Shown piece by piece: positions 1-6,044 of a stretch of 9,921 bases of DNA. Source of the stretch: Desulfovibrionaceae bacterium UBA930 (GTDB taxonomy: Bacteria > Desulfobacterota > Desulfovibrionia > Desulfovibrionales > Desulfovibrionaceae). The notes below the pieces were generated by a model. It made no database searches. It had not been told where the DNA came from and saw only the letters and a list, made by a program, of their open reading frames with translations. The translations under genes and the position numbers were made by a program. Positions within the stretch are counted from its first letter, which is position 1; each line of letters starts with the position of its first letter. The DNA lies in assembly GCA_002293605.1 (NCBI GenBank), contig DBDO01000032.1, forward strand, positions 2,047 to 11,967, written 5' to 3'.

Positions 1-316
1 CGCAGCTCATATCGCCGCCTGGGCAGCAATCTTCCCGAAACCATGTGATCAGAGATTCCATAAGCGGCAGGGATGCAGGCAGGGCGTCTTCGGCATCTGT
101 CCCTTTGCCAGTGTAAAGGCCGATCAGGCAGACGCCGCCAGTCAGCGCGCCGCAGATGCCGCCGCTGCACCCCACCCCCTGGGCCAGGCCGGACATGGCC
201 CGCACAAGCGCGGGATTTTCCGCGCCCATGAGCCTGAGGCCGCCGACAAGCACCATTTGGGCGCAGGAATAACCTTTGCTGCCTAGTTCCAATACCAGCA
301 GTTGCGCCTCGTCCAT
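1..316 (-). CDS. C_GCAxxG_C_C family protein (DVU_1555-like), 3' end beyond window
   Basis: I translated this partial reading frame by hand; it stays open for 105 codons and runs off the left edge. The protein begins MDEAQLLVLELGSKGYSCAQ. It contains C18, C50 in a GCSGGICGALTGG stretch (C55), C63, C97-C98 and C105. This spacing of glycine-flanked cysteines is what I know from the C_GCAxxG_C_C family of small, presumably redox-active or metal-binding proteins. It most resembles the Desulfovibrio DVU_1555-type branch, but its biochemical role is not established. The ATG at 316 is preceded by GGGGGAT about 5 nt upstream, which decides the start. The frame is open further upstream, to a TTG at about 385, and a start there would add a short hydrophobic stretch resembling a signal peptide; I consider that less likely. 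It lies 104 bp after the maf stop on the same strand, so co-transcription is possible. The missing C-terminus leaves the subfamily unconfirmed. Confidence 0.75.
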   Translation of the reverse strand, partial: MDEAQLLVLELGSKGYSCAQMVLVGGLRLMGAENPALVRAMSGLAQGVGCSGGICGALTGGVCLIGLYTGKGTDAEDALPASLPLMESLITWFREDCCPGGDMSC

Positions 317-420
317 AGCATCCCCCAGGCGGGTTTGTGCAATGAGTACGGCAAGACACAGAATGGCGGCGCGGGCGGGCCGCAACGCGGCCTGAAGCCT
401 TTACCCTCCATCGTAAATCC

Positions 421-1158
421 TCACGAAACAGCGATCAGGCGCATGTGCAGCAGGGCCTGGGTCAATTCGGCCAGCGGCAGGCCCACGACATTGCTCCAGG
501 AGCCTTCAATGGAGCGCACCAATACAGCCCCTTTCCCTTGTACGGCATAGGCCCCGGCCTTGTCCACAGGCTCCGTGCTGTTCGCATACGCACGCAGCAG
601 GTCTGGCGGGGCATCCCACATGTGTACCCGGCTTTTTACGGCAAAACTATGTGGGCAGGGGGCGGTGTCTGAAGGACCGCAGCGCAGAATAAAGCAAGCG
701 GTGATCACGCTATGCCTTTTCCCGGCCAGGGCCTCAAGCATTGCATAGGCCTGCTCCGGATTGCCCGGCTTGCCGAGAATGCGGCCCGCGAGGCTCACCA
801 CGGTGTCGGCGGCAATGAGGGCAGGGCGCGCAAGGGCAAAGGCATCTGCCGGAAGCCGGGGCAGCGCGTCAAAGGCTTTGGCCTTGGCGGCGCGCAGGGC
901 GTAGCGTTCGGGATCCTCCCCCGGCAGGGGGGCAGGCTCGGCCTGTTCCGACACAGGCAGGTTTTTTGCCTCAAGTCCCATGTCCTGCAAAAAGGCGATT
1001 CGCCTGGGCGAGGAGGAGGCAAGAAAGAGAGGGCAAAGGGCGGTGAAAATGGTGGAGTCCTTGGGAAAGGCGGATGTATTTTCATTTGGCAGGCTTGCTG
1101 TTTTGGGGCAAGGCCACACACGCAACAAGACCCCGCCACTTGCAGAGCGGCAGGACAT
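421..1158 (-). CDS. maf: Maf family nucleoside triphosphate pyrophosphatase (YhdE-like, dTTP/UTP type)
   Basis: This cytoplasmic house-cleaning enzyme hydrolyses non-canonical or surplus nucleoside triphosphates to the monophosphate and pyrophosphate; some relatives affect septum formation. All the Maf signatures are present: LASSSPRR (46-53), AADTVV with the presumed catalytic Asp118, LGKP (128-131), LAGKRHSVIT (144-153), STEPVDKAGAYAVQGKG (194-210) and NVVGLPL (223-229). SPRR rather than SPWR points to the YhdE (dTTP/UTP) branch, not the YceF (m7GTP) branch. Family members are about 190-200 residues, whereas this frame is 245. About 40 residues precede the first motif, and no other in-frame ATG lies between residue 1 and the SSSPRR motif. 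GGAAG lies about 9 nt before the ATG at 1158. GTG at codon 14 or TTG at codons 11-12 are alternative starts. A strong hairpin (1177-1211) sits just upstream. The family call is firm; the start is uncertain. Confidence 0.9.
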   Translation of the reverse strand: MSCRSASGGVLLRVWPCPKTASLPNENTSAFPKDSTIFTALCPLFLASSSPRRIAFLQDMGLEAKNLPVSEQAEPAPLPGEDPERYALRAAKAKAFDALPRLPADAFALARPALIAADTVVSLAGRILGKPGNPEQAYAMLEALAGKRHSVITACFILRCGPSDTAPCPHSFAVKSRVHMWDAPPDLLRAYANSTEPVDKAGAYAVQGKGAVLVRSIEGSWSNVVGLPLAELTQALLHMRLIAVS

Positions 1159-1176
1159 AATCAGGGGCTTCCGGCC

Positions 1177-1211
1177 TTCGCCGGGCGGATCTGGCGCATC
1201 CGCCCGGCGAA
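1177..1211 (-). other. 14-bp perfect hairpin between flgM and maf
   Basis: The arms at 1177-1190 (TTCGCCGGGCGGAT) and 1198-1211 are exact reverse complements around a 7-nt loop. The structure begins 18 nt before the maf ATG and lies 63 nt after the flgM stop. No T-tract follows on either strand, so it is not a classical intrinsic terminator. It could attenuate read-through from flgM, stabilise the flgM transcript's 3' end, or mark an mRNA processing site. The function is inferred from position only. Confidence 0.6.
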
Positions 1212-1274
1212 CGTCCTGCTTCGCGCCAATAGCGTTGCAGGGCGTGCCGGAAATTCTACAGCCCGATCAAAATT

Positions 1275-1610
1275 TTACGCGTTCCTGTCCAGGGTTCCGG
1301 CAAGGAGCGCTTCGCTCTGCACGAGCTTTTCCGCCACTTTTCGGGCGTTGACCGTGTATGTGCCGGAATCAACGCGTTCTTTAAGCGTATCTACTTTCTC
1401 CTGGCGCATTTCCGGCGCGTTCATGGCTACCGCGTGGGCAGCGGTGTGCAGACGTGCGGAAGAGGACAGGCTGACCCTGTCGCCTTGAGCGGCAACGGCA
1501 GGCTGGGCAGGGCTCCTGGCCCGCCCGGCGCTTGCCTCAACGCTTTCCTTGGCCCCGATCCTGGCCCCGTAGGGGTCAAGGTTTCTGAGGAGCGAGTTTT
1601 TAATTTCCAT
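1275..1610 (-). CDS. flgM: Anti-sigma-28 factor FlgM
   Basis: FlgM binds sigma-28 (FliA) and keeps it inactive until the flagellar hook-basal body is complete, when FlgM is exported. The 111-residue protein has the usual layout: an MEIKN start, a disordered Ala/Gly/Ser-rich N-terminal half, a DRVSLSSSARL motif at about 43-54, and the C-terminal sigma-binding helices with EKVDTLKERVDSGTYTV and RKVAEKLV. The start is set by a strong ribosome binding site, GGAGG, 5 nt before the ATG. It lies 67 bp downstream of the FlgM-associated gene on the same strand, and both are probably transcribed from the sigma-28 promoter at 2113-2139. The gap between them carries a weak inverted repeat (CCGGCAG at 1621-1627 with CTGCCGG at 1651-1657) just upstream of the ribosome binding site. 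The length and motif order are normal for the family. Confidence 0.93.
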   Translation of the reverse strand: MEIKNSLLRNLDPYGARIGAKESVEASAGRARSPAQPAVAAQGDRVSLSSSARLHTAAHAVAMNAPEMRQEKVDTLKERVDSGTYTVNARKVAEKLVQSEALLAGTLDRNA

Positions 1611-1677
1611 AACGGCCTCCCCGGCAGGGTAACGGGAGTAATCCGTCTGTCTGCCGGAACACTAAGTGAACGTAGCT

Positions 1678-2091
1678 TCATAGCATGGTTGCGTCAACAG
1701 TGCGCAAAGTCAGATCCCAGAGCTGGCCCATGACTGCCTGCTTTTCTCCCTGCGAGAGTTCTACCTCTCCTCCCTCGGAGGCGGTGCGGAAAATTTGAAA
1801 GTCCTGCTCGGCGGGCGGGTAGCGGAAGATATACTCCTCCCCCAACTCCTCGGACAGCCGGGCCTGAACCTCCTGCACCACAGGGTTGTCAGAGCCGGAG
1901 AATATGAGATTTTCCATGATTTCGCGGGAAATTCGCTCAACCATGGCCCTTCGCTTCGCTTCGGCCTCCTCTGGGGCATGCCTTGCGCTGCGACCAAGCA
2001 ATTGGTCATAGCGGGCAAGCCGCCGGGCGGCCACAAGCTGTCTGCTATAACGCAACAGCATCTGGCGCGTATAAAACGATTGCGTATTCAT
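1678..2091 (-). CDS. DVU0524-family FlgM-associated protein
   Basis: This is a small soluble protein of 137 residues with no signal peptide and no membrane segment. It is strongly charged and helical-looking, with many Arg and Glu in the middle (about 30-60) and an acidic C-terminal half. It matches what I recall of the Desulfovibrio family encoded immediately upstream of flgM; the role is unknown but presumably flagellar, from its context. The start is ATG at 2091, with GGGGAT about 7 nt upstream. A GTG at 2094 directly precedes it and would add one residue. Its mRNA probably starts at about 2105 from the FliA-type promoter, giving a very short leader. FlgM follows after 67 bp. The family assignment rests on recalled sequence features and synteny, not on a search. 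Confidence 0.75.
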   Translation of the reverse strand: MNTQSFYTRQMLLRYSRQLVAARRLARYDQLLGRSARHAPEEAEAKRRAMVERISREIMENLIFSGSDNPVVQEVQARLSEELGEEYIFRYPPAEQDFQIFRTASEGGEVELSQGEKQAVMGQLWDLTLRTVDATML

Positions 2092-2112
2092 CACACTATC
2101 CCCGTACCTCGC

Positions 2113-2139
2113 TTATCGGACTCTTGTTCGGGGACTTTA
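2113..2139 (-). promoter_or_regulatory. Sigma-28 (FliA) promoter for the flgM cassette
   Basis: Read on the minus strand, the sequence is TAAAGTCC (2139-2132), an 11-nt spacer, then TCCGATAA (2120-2113). The enterobacterial FliA consensus is TAAAGTTT-N11-GCCGATAA, so the spacing is exact. The -35 core TAAAG is perfect and the -10 element matches 7 of 8. The predicted transcription start is about 2105-2106, roughly 15 nt before the ATG at 2091 and leaving room for GGGGAT. This implies that the gene pair including flgM is expressed late, by the same sigma factor that FlgM inhibits. Confidence 0.85.
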
Positions 2140-2317
2140 GGGCAAAAACAAAGAAAATCTGTTTCACCATACCTGATTTCCGCTCTTAGGGCTTTCGTTG
2201 CCAGAGCCGTGCTCCCTGTCCGCGCGCAGGCTCTTGCCAAAACAGCCTCCTTGATGCACCCTTCATAAGGAAAAGGCGGACTTTTTCCGCGAACCCGAGC
2301 GCAAGGAAGGAAAGCAT

Positions 2318-2881
2318 ATGGAAGTCAGGGCTACGGGCATTCCCGATCTTCTGGTCATGGCGCTGCATCCCCACAAGGACGAACGCGGTTTTTTCATGGA
2401 GTGCTGGCGCGAGGAGTGGAGCGCGGCGCTGAAGCTTGAGCGCCCCTTTGTCCAGGACAACCACGCCATGTCCGTTGAAAAAGGGGTGCTGCGCGGGCTG
2501 CACTTTCAAATGCCGCCTCATGCCCAGTCCAAGCTTGTGTGGACGACCCGTGGCGCGGTTTTTGATGTGGCCGTTGATCTGAGAAAGGGCTCCCCCACCT
2601 ATGGGCAATGGCACGGTCTTGTGCTCAGTGAAGAGAATATGCTGCGTTTTTTCATTCCCGCCGGCTTTGCCCACGGCTATATGGTGCTGGAATCGTATAC
2701 GGAATTTCATTATAAAGTGGATGCCTACTACGCCCCGCAAAGCGAAGGGGGCCTGCGCTGGAACGATCCTGCCCTGGGCATTGCCTGGCCTGCGCTTGCG
2801 CCGATTCTTTCCTCCAGGGACTCGGCCCTTCCATCAGCAGCGTCTGTTGAATCTCCTTTTACATATAGAAAGAAACTATAA
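2318..2881 (+). CDS. rfbC: dTDP-4-dehydrorhamnose 3,5-epimerase (RmlC)
   Basis: RmlC epimerises dTDP-4-keto-6-deoxy-glucose at C3 and C5 to the L-lyxo form, the third step in making dTDP-L-rhamnose for lipopolysaccharide or other surface glycans. The 187-residue cupin has the full family pattern: DERGFFMECW (21-30), VLRGLHFQ with catalytic-type His62, Lys72, DVAVDLRKGSPTYG (83-96), FIPAGFAHGY (112-121), YK at 132-133 followed by DAYYAP, and WNDPALGIAWP (148-158) with Asp150 as the likely partner of His62. The length is normal. GGAAGGAAAG lies just before the ATG. No rmlA, rmlB or rmlD gene is in the window, so the gene stands alone here. It is flanked by a divergent flagellar cassette and the qrc operon, which starts 338 bp downstream. 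No obvious terminator follows it, so some read-through towards qrc cannot be excluded. Confidence 0.93.
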   Translation: MEVRATGIPDLLVMALHPHKDERGFFMECWREEWSAALKLERPFVQDNHAMSVEKGVLRGLHFQMPPHAQSKLVWTTRGAVFDVAVDLRKGSPTYGQWHGLVLSEENMLRFFIPAGFAHGYMVLESYTEFHYKVDAYYAPQSEGGLRWNDPALGIAWPALAPILSSRDSALPSAASVESPFTYRKKL

Positions 2882-2940
2882 ACTTCGCGGGCCGTTTCAA
2901 ACGCGCGTCTGTCAAGGCTTTCCCCTCATATTTTGGTACA

Positions 2941-2958
2941 TTGTGAAAAATCTCACCT
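2941..2958 (+). promoter_or_regulatory. CRP/FNR-family (HcpR-like) operator upstream of qrcA
   Basis: TTGTGA-AAAATC-TCACCT is an interrupted palindrome with the TTGTGA-N6-TCACAA architecture of CRP/FNR regulators. The left half is perfect and the right half has one change (TCACAA to TCACCT loses the final pair). From comparative genomics this is the motif I know for HcpR in Desulfovibrio, a regulator linked to nitrosative stress and sulfate-respiration genes. The right half touches a TTGACA hexamer at 2958-2963, placing the site centre about 41-45 nt before the likely transcription start. That is the position of a class II activator. Which regulator binds is inferred. Confidence 0.55.
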
Positions 2959-2987
2959 TGACAGGATTTAACCGGCTCGCGTACTAG
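2958..2987 (+). promoter_or_regulatory. Candidate sigma-70 promoter for qrcABCD
   Basis: A perfect -35 hexamer, TTGACA (2958-2963), is followed after 18 bp by TACTAG (2982-2987), a poor -10 match. A weak -10 box is common at activator-dependent promoters and fits with the adjacent CRP/FNR-like palindrome. The transcription start would be about 2994. That leaves a leader of about 225 nt before qrcA, but it falls on the AAAGGAG that would serve the short ORF at 3004. Either this promoter or that ORF may therefore be wrong. Confidence 0.4.
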
Positions 2988-3003
2988 AAAGGAGCCGTCC
3001 GTT

Positions 3004-3093
3004 ATGACGCGCATCGTAAAAGACAGGCTTTCCGGCTTGTTGGGGCGATGCCGCCGCGCCGCGCAAGCGGCCTTTTCCGGATGCCGCAGATAA
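3004..3093 (+). CDS. Possible 29-residue leader ORF upstream of qrcA
   Basis: An ATG at 3004 follows AAAGGAG (2988-2994) at 9-nt spacing, a strong ribosome binding site that serves no other start. The frame reads MTRIVKDRLSGLLGRCRRAA and ends at TAA after 29 codons. The peptide is very basic and matches no family I know. Its last third spans a small GC-rich hairpin (3058-3071, GCAA tetraloop) followed by CTTTT, an arrangement reminiscent of a translated leader with an attenuator. The hairpin is only 5 bp, so this is weak. It lies 126 bp before qrcA. It could equally be the remnant of a gene or a chance frame. Confidence 0.3.
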   Translation: MTRIVKDRLSGLLGRCRRAAQAAFSGCRR

Positions 3094-3219
3094 CAGAAGC
3101 GGCAGTGGTTTGGCTTGTCCTGACTGGGCGAAAAGCCGCCGTAAGCACGGGTACGCCCTGAGCGCGCGGACGCGCCGTCATTTCGTTTTCACCGTCTAAC
3201 CAGCTGTGAGGCAAAGGGT

Positions 3220-3933
3220 ATGGAGGAAAACAGACACTGTACGAACGGCGGCAAGAGCCGTTCCAAATGCGCATGCGGGGCCGTGCCCTTCCTTGCCGGA
3301 GCAATCGTGGCCCTGGCCTTTGGCTGGTGGGTATTCCCCGATATGCTCTTCAGCAAAGAAGCGCAGCCCTTCTTCTTCAGCCACGGCGTGCATGTCAATG
3401 ATGTGGGCGCTGCCTGCGCGGACTGCCACAGCTTTCGGGAGGACGGTTCTTTTACCGGCCTGCCTTCCCTTGCCGCCTGCGCCGACTGCCATGCCGAAGT
3501 CATGACTGCCGAGCCCGGCCCGGACGCCACTGCCGAACAACGTACCCGTTACGAGGCTGAAAAGGCTTTTGTCGAGGGCTACGTTTCTCAGGGCAAGGAA
3601 GTGCCCTGGCGCGCACACCAGAAGCAGCCGGACAACGTCTTCTTCAGCCATGCCGCCCATTTCAACAAGTGTTTTGACTGCCACCTGACCATGCAGGGCG
3701 AGCTGAATCTCGGCAAGCCCGACAGCCCGCAAAAGCTCTGCATGACCTGCCACCCCTCGCTGGAAAAGCTGGATAAAAATCCGCCCGTCGAGCTGAATGC
3801 GCTTACCGACTATAGCCGCACCACAATGAAAATGTGGGAATGCGAAAAGTGCCACGCCCACCCCGGCCATTTTTATAATGACGGCAAAGGGCGCACTGCC
3901 GCTAACAACGCGTGTTCTACCTGCCATAAGTAA
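3220..3933 (+). CDS. qrcA: Quinone reductase complex subunit QrcA, hexahaem cytochrome c
   Basis: QrcA is the periplasmic electron entry subunit of Qrc. It takes electrons from type I cytochrome c3, which is reduced by periplasmic hydrogenases and formate dehydrogenases. The 237-residue protein has a positively charged N-terminus (K12, R14, K16) and one hydrophobic anchor at about 21-40 that probably stays uncleaved. It has six CxxCH haem c sites at 66-70, 87-91, 151-155, 174-178, 208-212 and 232-236, the last at the very C-terminus. Extra histidines (H55, H58, H144, H147, H214, H217) are candidates for distal haem ligands. The number of haems and the anchor match the described Qrc complex of Desulfovibrio. 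The ATG at 3220 follows AAAGGG at short spacing, with TGAGG further back. It is the first gene of the operon; qrcB begins 11 bp after the stop. Confidence 0.95.
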   Translation: MEENRHCTNGGKSRSKCACGAVPFLAGAIVALAFGWWVFPDMLFSKEAQPFFFSHGVHVNDVGAACADCHSFREDGSFTGLPSLAACADCHAEVMTAEPGPDATAEQRTRYEAEKAFVEGYVSQGKEVPWRAHQKQPDNVFFSHAAHFNKCFDCHLTMQGELNLGKPDSPQKLCMTCHPSLEKLDKNPPVELNALTDYSRTTMKMWECEKCHAHPGHFYNDGKGRTAANNACSTCHK

Positions 3934-3944
3934 AGGGGTGCGAC

Positions 3945-6032
3945 ATGGTACTTGACAGAAGAGGATTCATGAAATTCGTCGCGGGTGCGAGCGCCGGCAT
4001 CATGGCCACCCCCGTGCCCTGGAAATTGCTTGACGATGTGAGTATCTGGACCCAGAACTGGTCCTGGATTCCGCGCAATCAATACGGAGAATCAACGTAC
4101 GCCCACGCGGTCAGCAAAATGGACCCCTCGGGCGTGCCCATGCGCATCCGCCTGGTTGACGGTCGCCCGGTGCGCGTGCTGCCCGTGGAGGATCACCCTC
4201 TGGGCGGCGGGCTTACCGCCCTGTCTGTGGCTGAAGTGCAGATGCTCTACAGCCCCGGTCGAGTCAAACGCCCCCTGCTGCGTGCCGCTGACGGCGGTTT
4301 CACCGAGCTGGACTGGCCCGCAGCCGCCAAAATCCTTCAGGAAAAACTGACGGAAGCCGGAAAAAATACGGCCTTCATCTCCGGCGATGAAAGCAGCAGC
4401 ACCAACGAGGTGTTGAGCGCCTTTGCCAAAGGCATAGGCTCTGATCAGGTCTTTTTCATGCCTTCCGAAGGTCAGTGCGCCTCGGTGGCCGCCCGGCTCA
4501 TGGGGCTTGAGGCCCAGTTCGGCTACGACCTGGAAAAAAGCGATTATGTGCTGGCCATTGGCGCGAACCTGCTTGAATCCTGGGGAACGGTGGTACGCAA
4601 CCGCCGCATCTTCAAAGAATCCCACCCCCACCCGGTGCGCTCTGCGGCAAAGGGCATCAAAGAGGCCGCTCCGATGGCTGTTCTGGCCTACGCAGGCTCC
4701 GTGCAGAACAATACTGCTGCCGTGGCCAGGCCCTGGCTGCCCATCTATCCGGGAAGCGAAGGCCTTTTGGCACTTGGCATAGCCAATATGCTCATAGCCA
4801 AGGGCCGCGTTGTGGACGCCGCCGACTTTGACGCCTTTAAGGCCCTGGCCGCCAAATTCACGCCGGAAGAAGTCGCCAGACTGACCGGCGTTGACCCGAA
4901 AAAGCTGGAAGCCGTTGTCGAAGGCCTGCTCAAGGCCAAGGCCCCGCTGGTTGTCGTGGGTTCCGAATTCGGCCAGGGCGCGGGCGCGGCTCCTCTTATG
5001 GCCGCCTTTGCGGTCAACGCCCTGCTCGGCAATATCAACCGCCCCGGCGGCCTCGTTCTGATGCCTCCGGCCCAGACGGCCATGCCCAAAGCCGAAGCGC
5101 GCAGCGGCATGTATGCCAAGGATCTGGCCTCCTGGATCGGCACGGCCAAGCCCGCCCTGCTGGTGCTGCACGAAGCCAACCCCGTTTACGCCCTGCCGGA
5201 CCCCGAGAGCGTGGCAGCGGCCCTGAAGAACATTCCCTTCAAGGTCTCTTTCTCCACCTTTATGGATGAAAGCGCGGCCCTGTGCGATCTGGTTCTGCCG
5301 ATCGGCATGGGCATTGAGCGCACGGATGATATGGAAAGCCCCTATGGCTGCGGCGGCAGCGTGTACTGCGTAACCCCCGCCGTGGTGGAAGCCGAGCAGG
5401 ATGTGCGCAGCACCGCCAATGCCCTGCTTTTTGTTGCCCGCAAAATGGGTATGGACCTCGGTTTTGAGACCTTGATGGATCTCATCAAGGCCAAGGCCCA
5501 GCAATACGGCAAGGCCAAGTTCGATGTGCTGGCCTCAGGCAAGGCCCTGGTGGACGACAGGACGGTAGGCCCCCGCGGCCTCAAGCTGCGCGCCGACATC
5601 CTGGGCAAGGCCCTGCAGCCTGCGGCAAAGGCCAAAGATGCGCTCTGTCTTGCGCCTTACGCAAAACTCAGCATGGGCACGGCCAAAACCGGCATTCCTC
5701 CTTATAACAACAAGACCCTGCGCGCAGGAGACCTGGACGGCACGGCCATGACTGTGCTGATGAACGCGGCCACGGCCTCCAAAAAAGGCATGGCGAACGG
5801 AGACAGGCTTTTGCTTGACTCCGGCAGACGGAGAATTGCCGCGAAACTGCGTGTATATGAAGGCGTCATGAACGATACGGTTGCCGTATGCCTTGGCTTC
5901 GGACACACCGCACTTGATGAATTCAGCCAGAACAAGGGCGCCAACGTTATGGAACTTATGACCGCCGCTGCCGAGCCGGGAACCGGACTTTCCGTCTGGA
6001 CCGGGACCGCCGTTGCCGTCTCAAAAGCATAA
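3945..6032 (+). CDS. qrcB: Quinone reductase complex subunit QrcB, molybdopterin-oxidoreductase-like protein
   Basis: QrcB is the large periplasmic subunit of Qrc. It has the fold of DMSO-reductase-family catalytic subunits but is regarded as structural, without a molybdenum cofactor. A twin-arginine-type signal (DRRGFMKF, R5-R6, then a hydrophobic stretch to about residue 25) suggests folded export of QrcB, perhaps together with QrcC. After it comes a molybdopterin-oxidoreductase-like segment (VPMRIRLVDGRPVRVLP, about 64-80, then HPLGGG). The CxxCx3C cluster found at this point in catalytic relatives is absent: the first cysteine is C178 (EGQCAS), and only six cysteines occur in 695 residues. 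This agrees with the published view of QrcB as lacking both Fe-S cluster and molybdopterin. The C-terminal region from about 570 (LCLAPYAKL onward) corresponds to the dinucleotide-binding-type barrel. AAGGGG precedes the ATG by 7 nt; qrcC starts 12 bp after the stop. Confidence 0.95.
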   Translation: MVLDRRGFMKFVAGASAGIMATPVPWKLLDDVSIWTQNWSWIPRNQYGESTYAHAVSKMDPSGVPMRIRLVDGRPVRVLPVEDHPLGGGLTALSVAEVQMLYSPGRVKRPLLRAADGGFTELDWPAAAKILQEKLTEAGKNTAFISGDESSSTNEVLSAFAKGIGSDQVFFMPSEGQCASVAARLMGLEAQFGYDLEKSDYVLAIGANLLESWGTVVRNRRIFKESHPHPVRSAAKGIKEAAPMAVLAYAGSVQNNTAAVARPWLPIYPGSEGLLALGIANMLIAKGRVVDAADFDAFKALAAKFTPEEVARLTGVDPKKLEAVVEGLLKAKAPLVVVGSEFGQGAGAAPLMAAFAVNALLGNINRPGGLVLMPPAQTAMPKAEARSGMYAKDLASWIGTAKPALLVLHEANPVYALPDPESVAAALKNIPFKVSFSTFMDESAALCDLVLPIGMGIERTDDMESPYGCGGSVYCVTPAVVEAEQDVRSTANALLFVARKMGMDLGFETLMDLIKAKAQQYGKAKFDVLASGKALVDDRTVGPRGLKLRADILGKALQPAAKAKDALCLAPYAKLSMGTAKTGIPPYNNKTLRAGDLDGTAMTVLMNAATASKKGMANGDRLLLDSGRRRIAAKLRVYEGVMNDTVAVCLGFGHTALDEFSQNKGANVMELMTAAAEPGTGLSVWTGTAVAVSKA

Positions 6033-6044
6033 GGATCGCATGCC

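Noticed and set aside
283..411. 42-codon minus-strand frame starting 9 nt after the maf stop, with a TGAGGA-like ribosome binding site
   Set aside because: The spacing suggests translational coupling, but the product is a Pro/Trp/Cys-rich string with no recognisable family, and its 3' third overlaps the better-supported C_GCAxxG_C_C gene in another frame.
712..1488. 258-codon plus-strand frame spanning maf and flgM
   Set aside because: It overlaps two recognised minus-strand genes and their intergenic hairpin; the product is Arg/Gly-rich without motifs.
2140..2317. Search for a promoter or terminator upstream of rfbC
   Set aside because: TTGCCA-like hexamers occur but none has a -10 at proper spacing; a 5-bp stem near 2276 is too weak to call.
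3094..3219. Possible additional promoter or riboswitch between the leader ORF and qrcA
   Set aside because: Only very short GC stems (for example 5 bp at about 3162-3175) were seen, with no known riboswitch core and no convincing -35/-10 pair.
4092..5504. 470-codon open frame on the minus strand across qrcB
   Set aside because: It is antisense to the well-supported qrcB, matches no family, is rich in His/Gly/Gln as expected from complementing GC-rich codons, and has no ribosome binding site logic.
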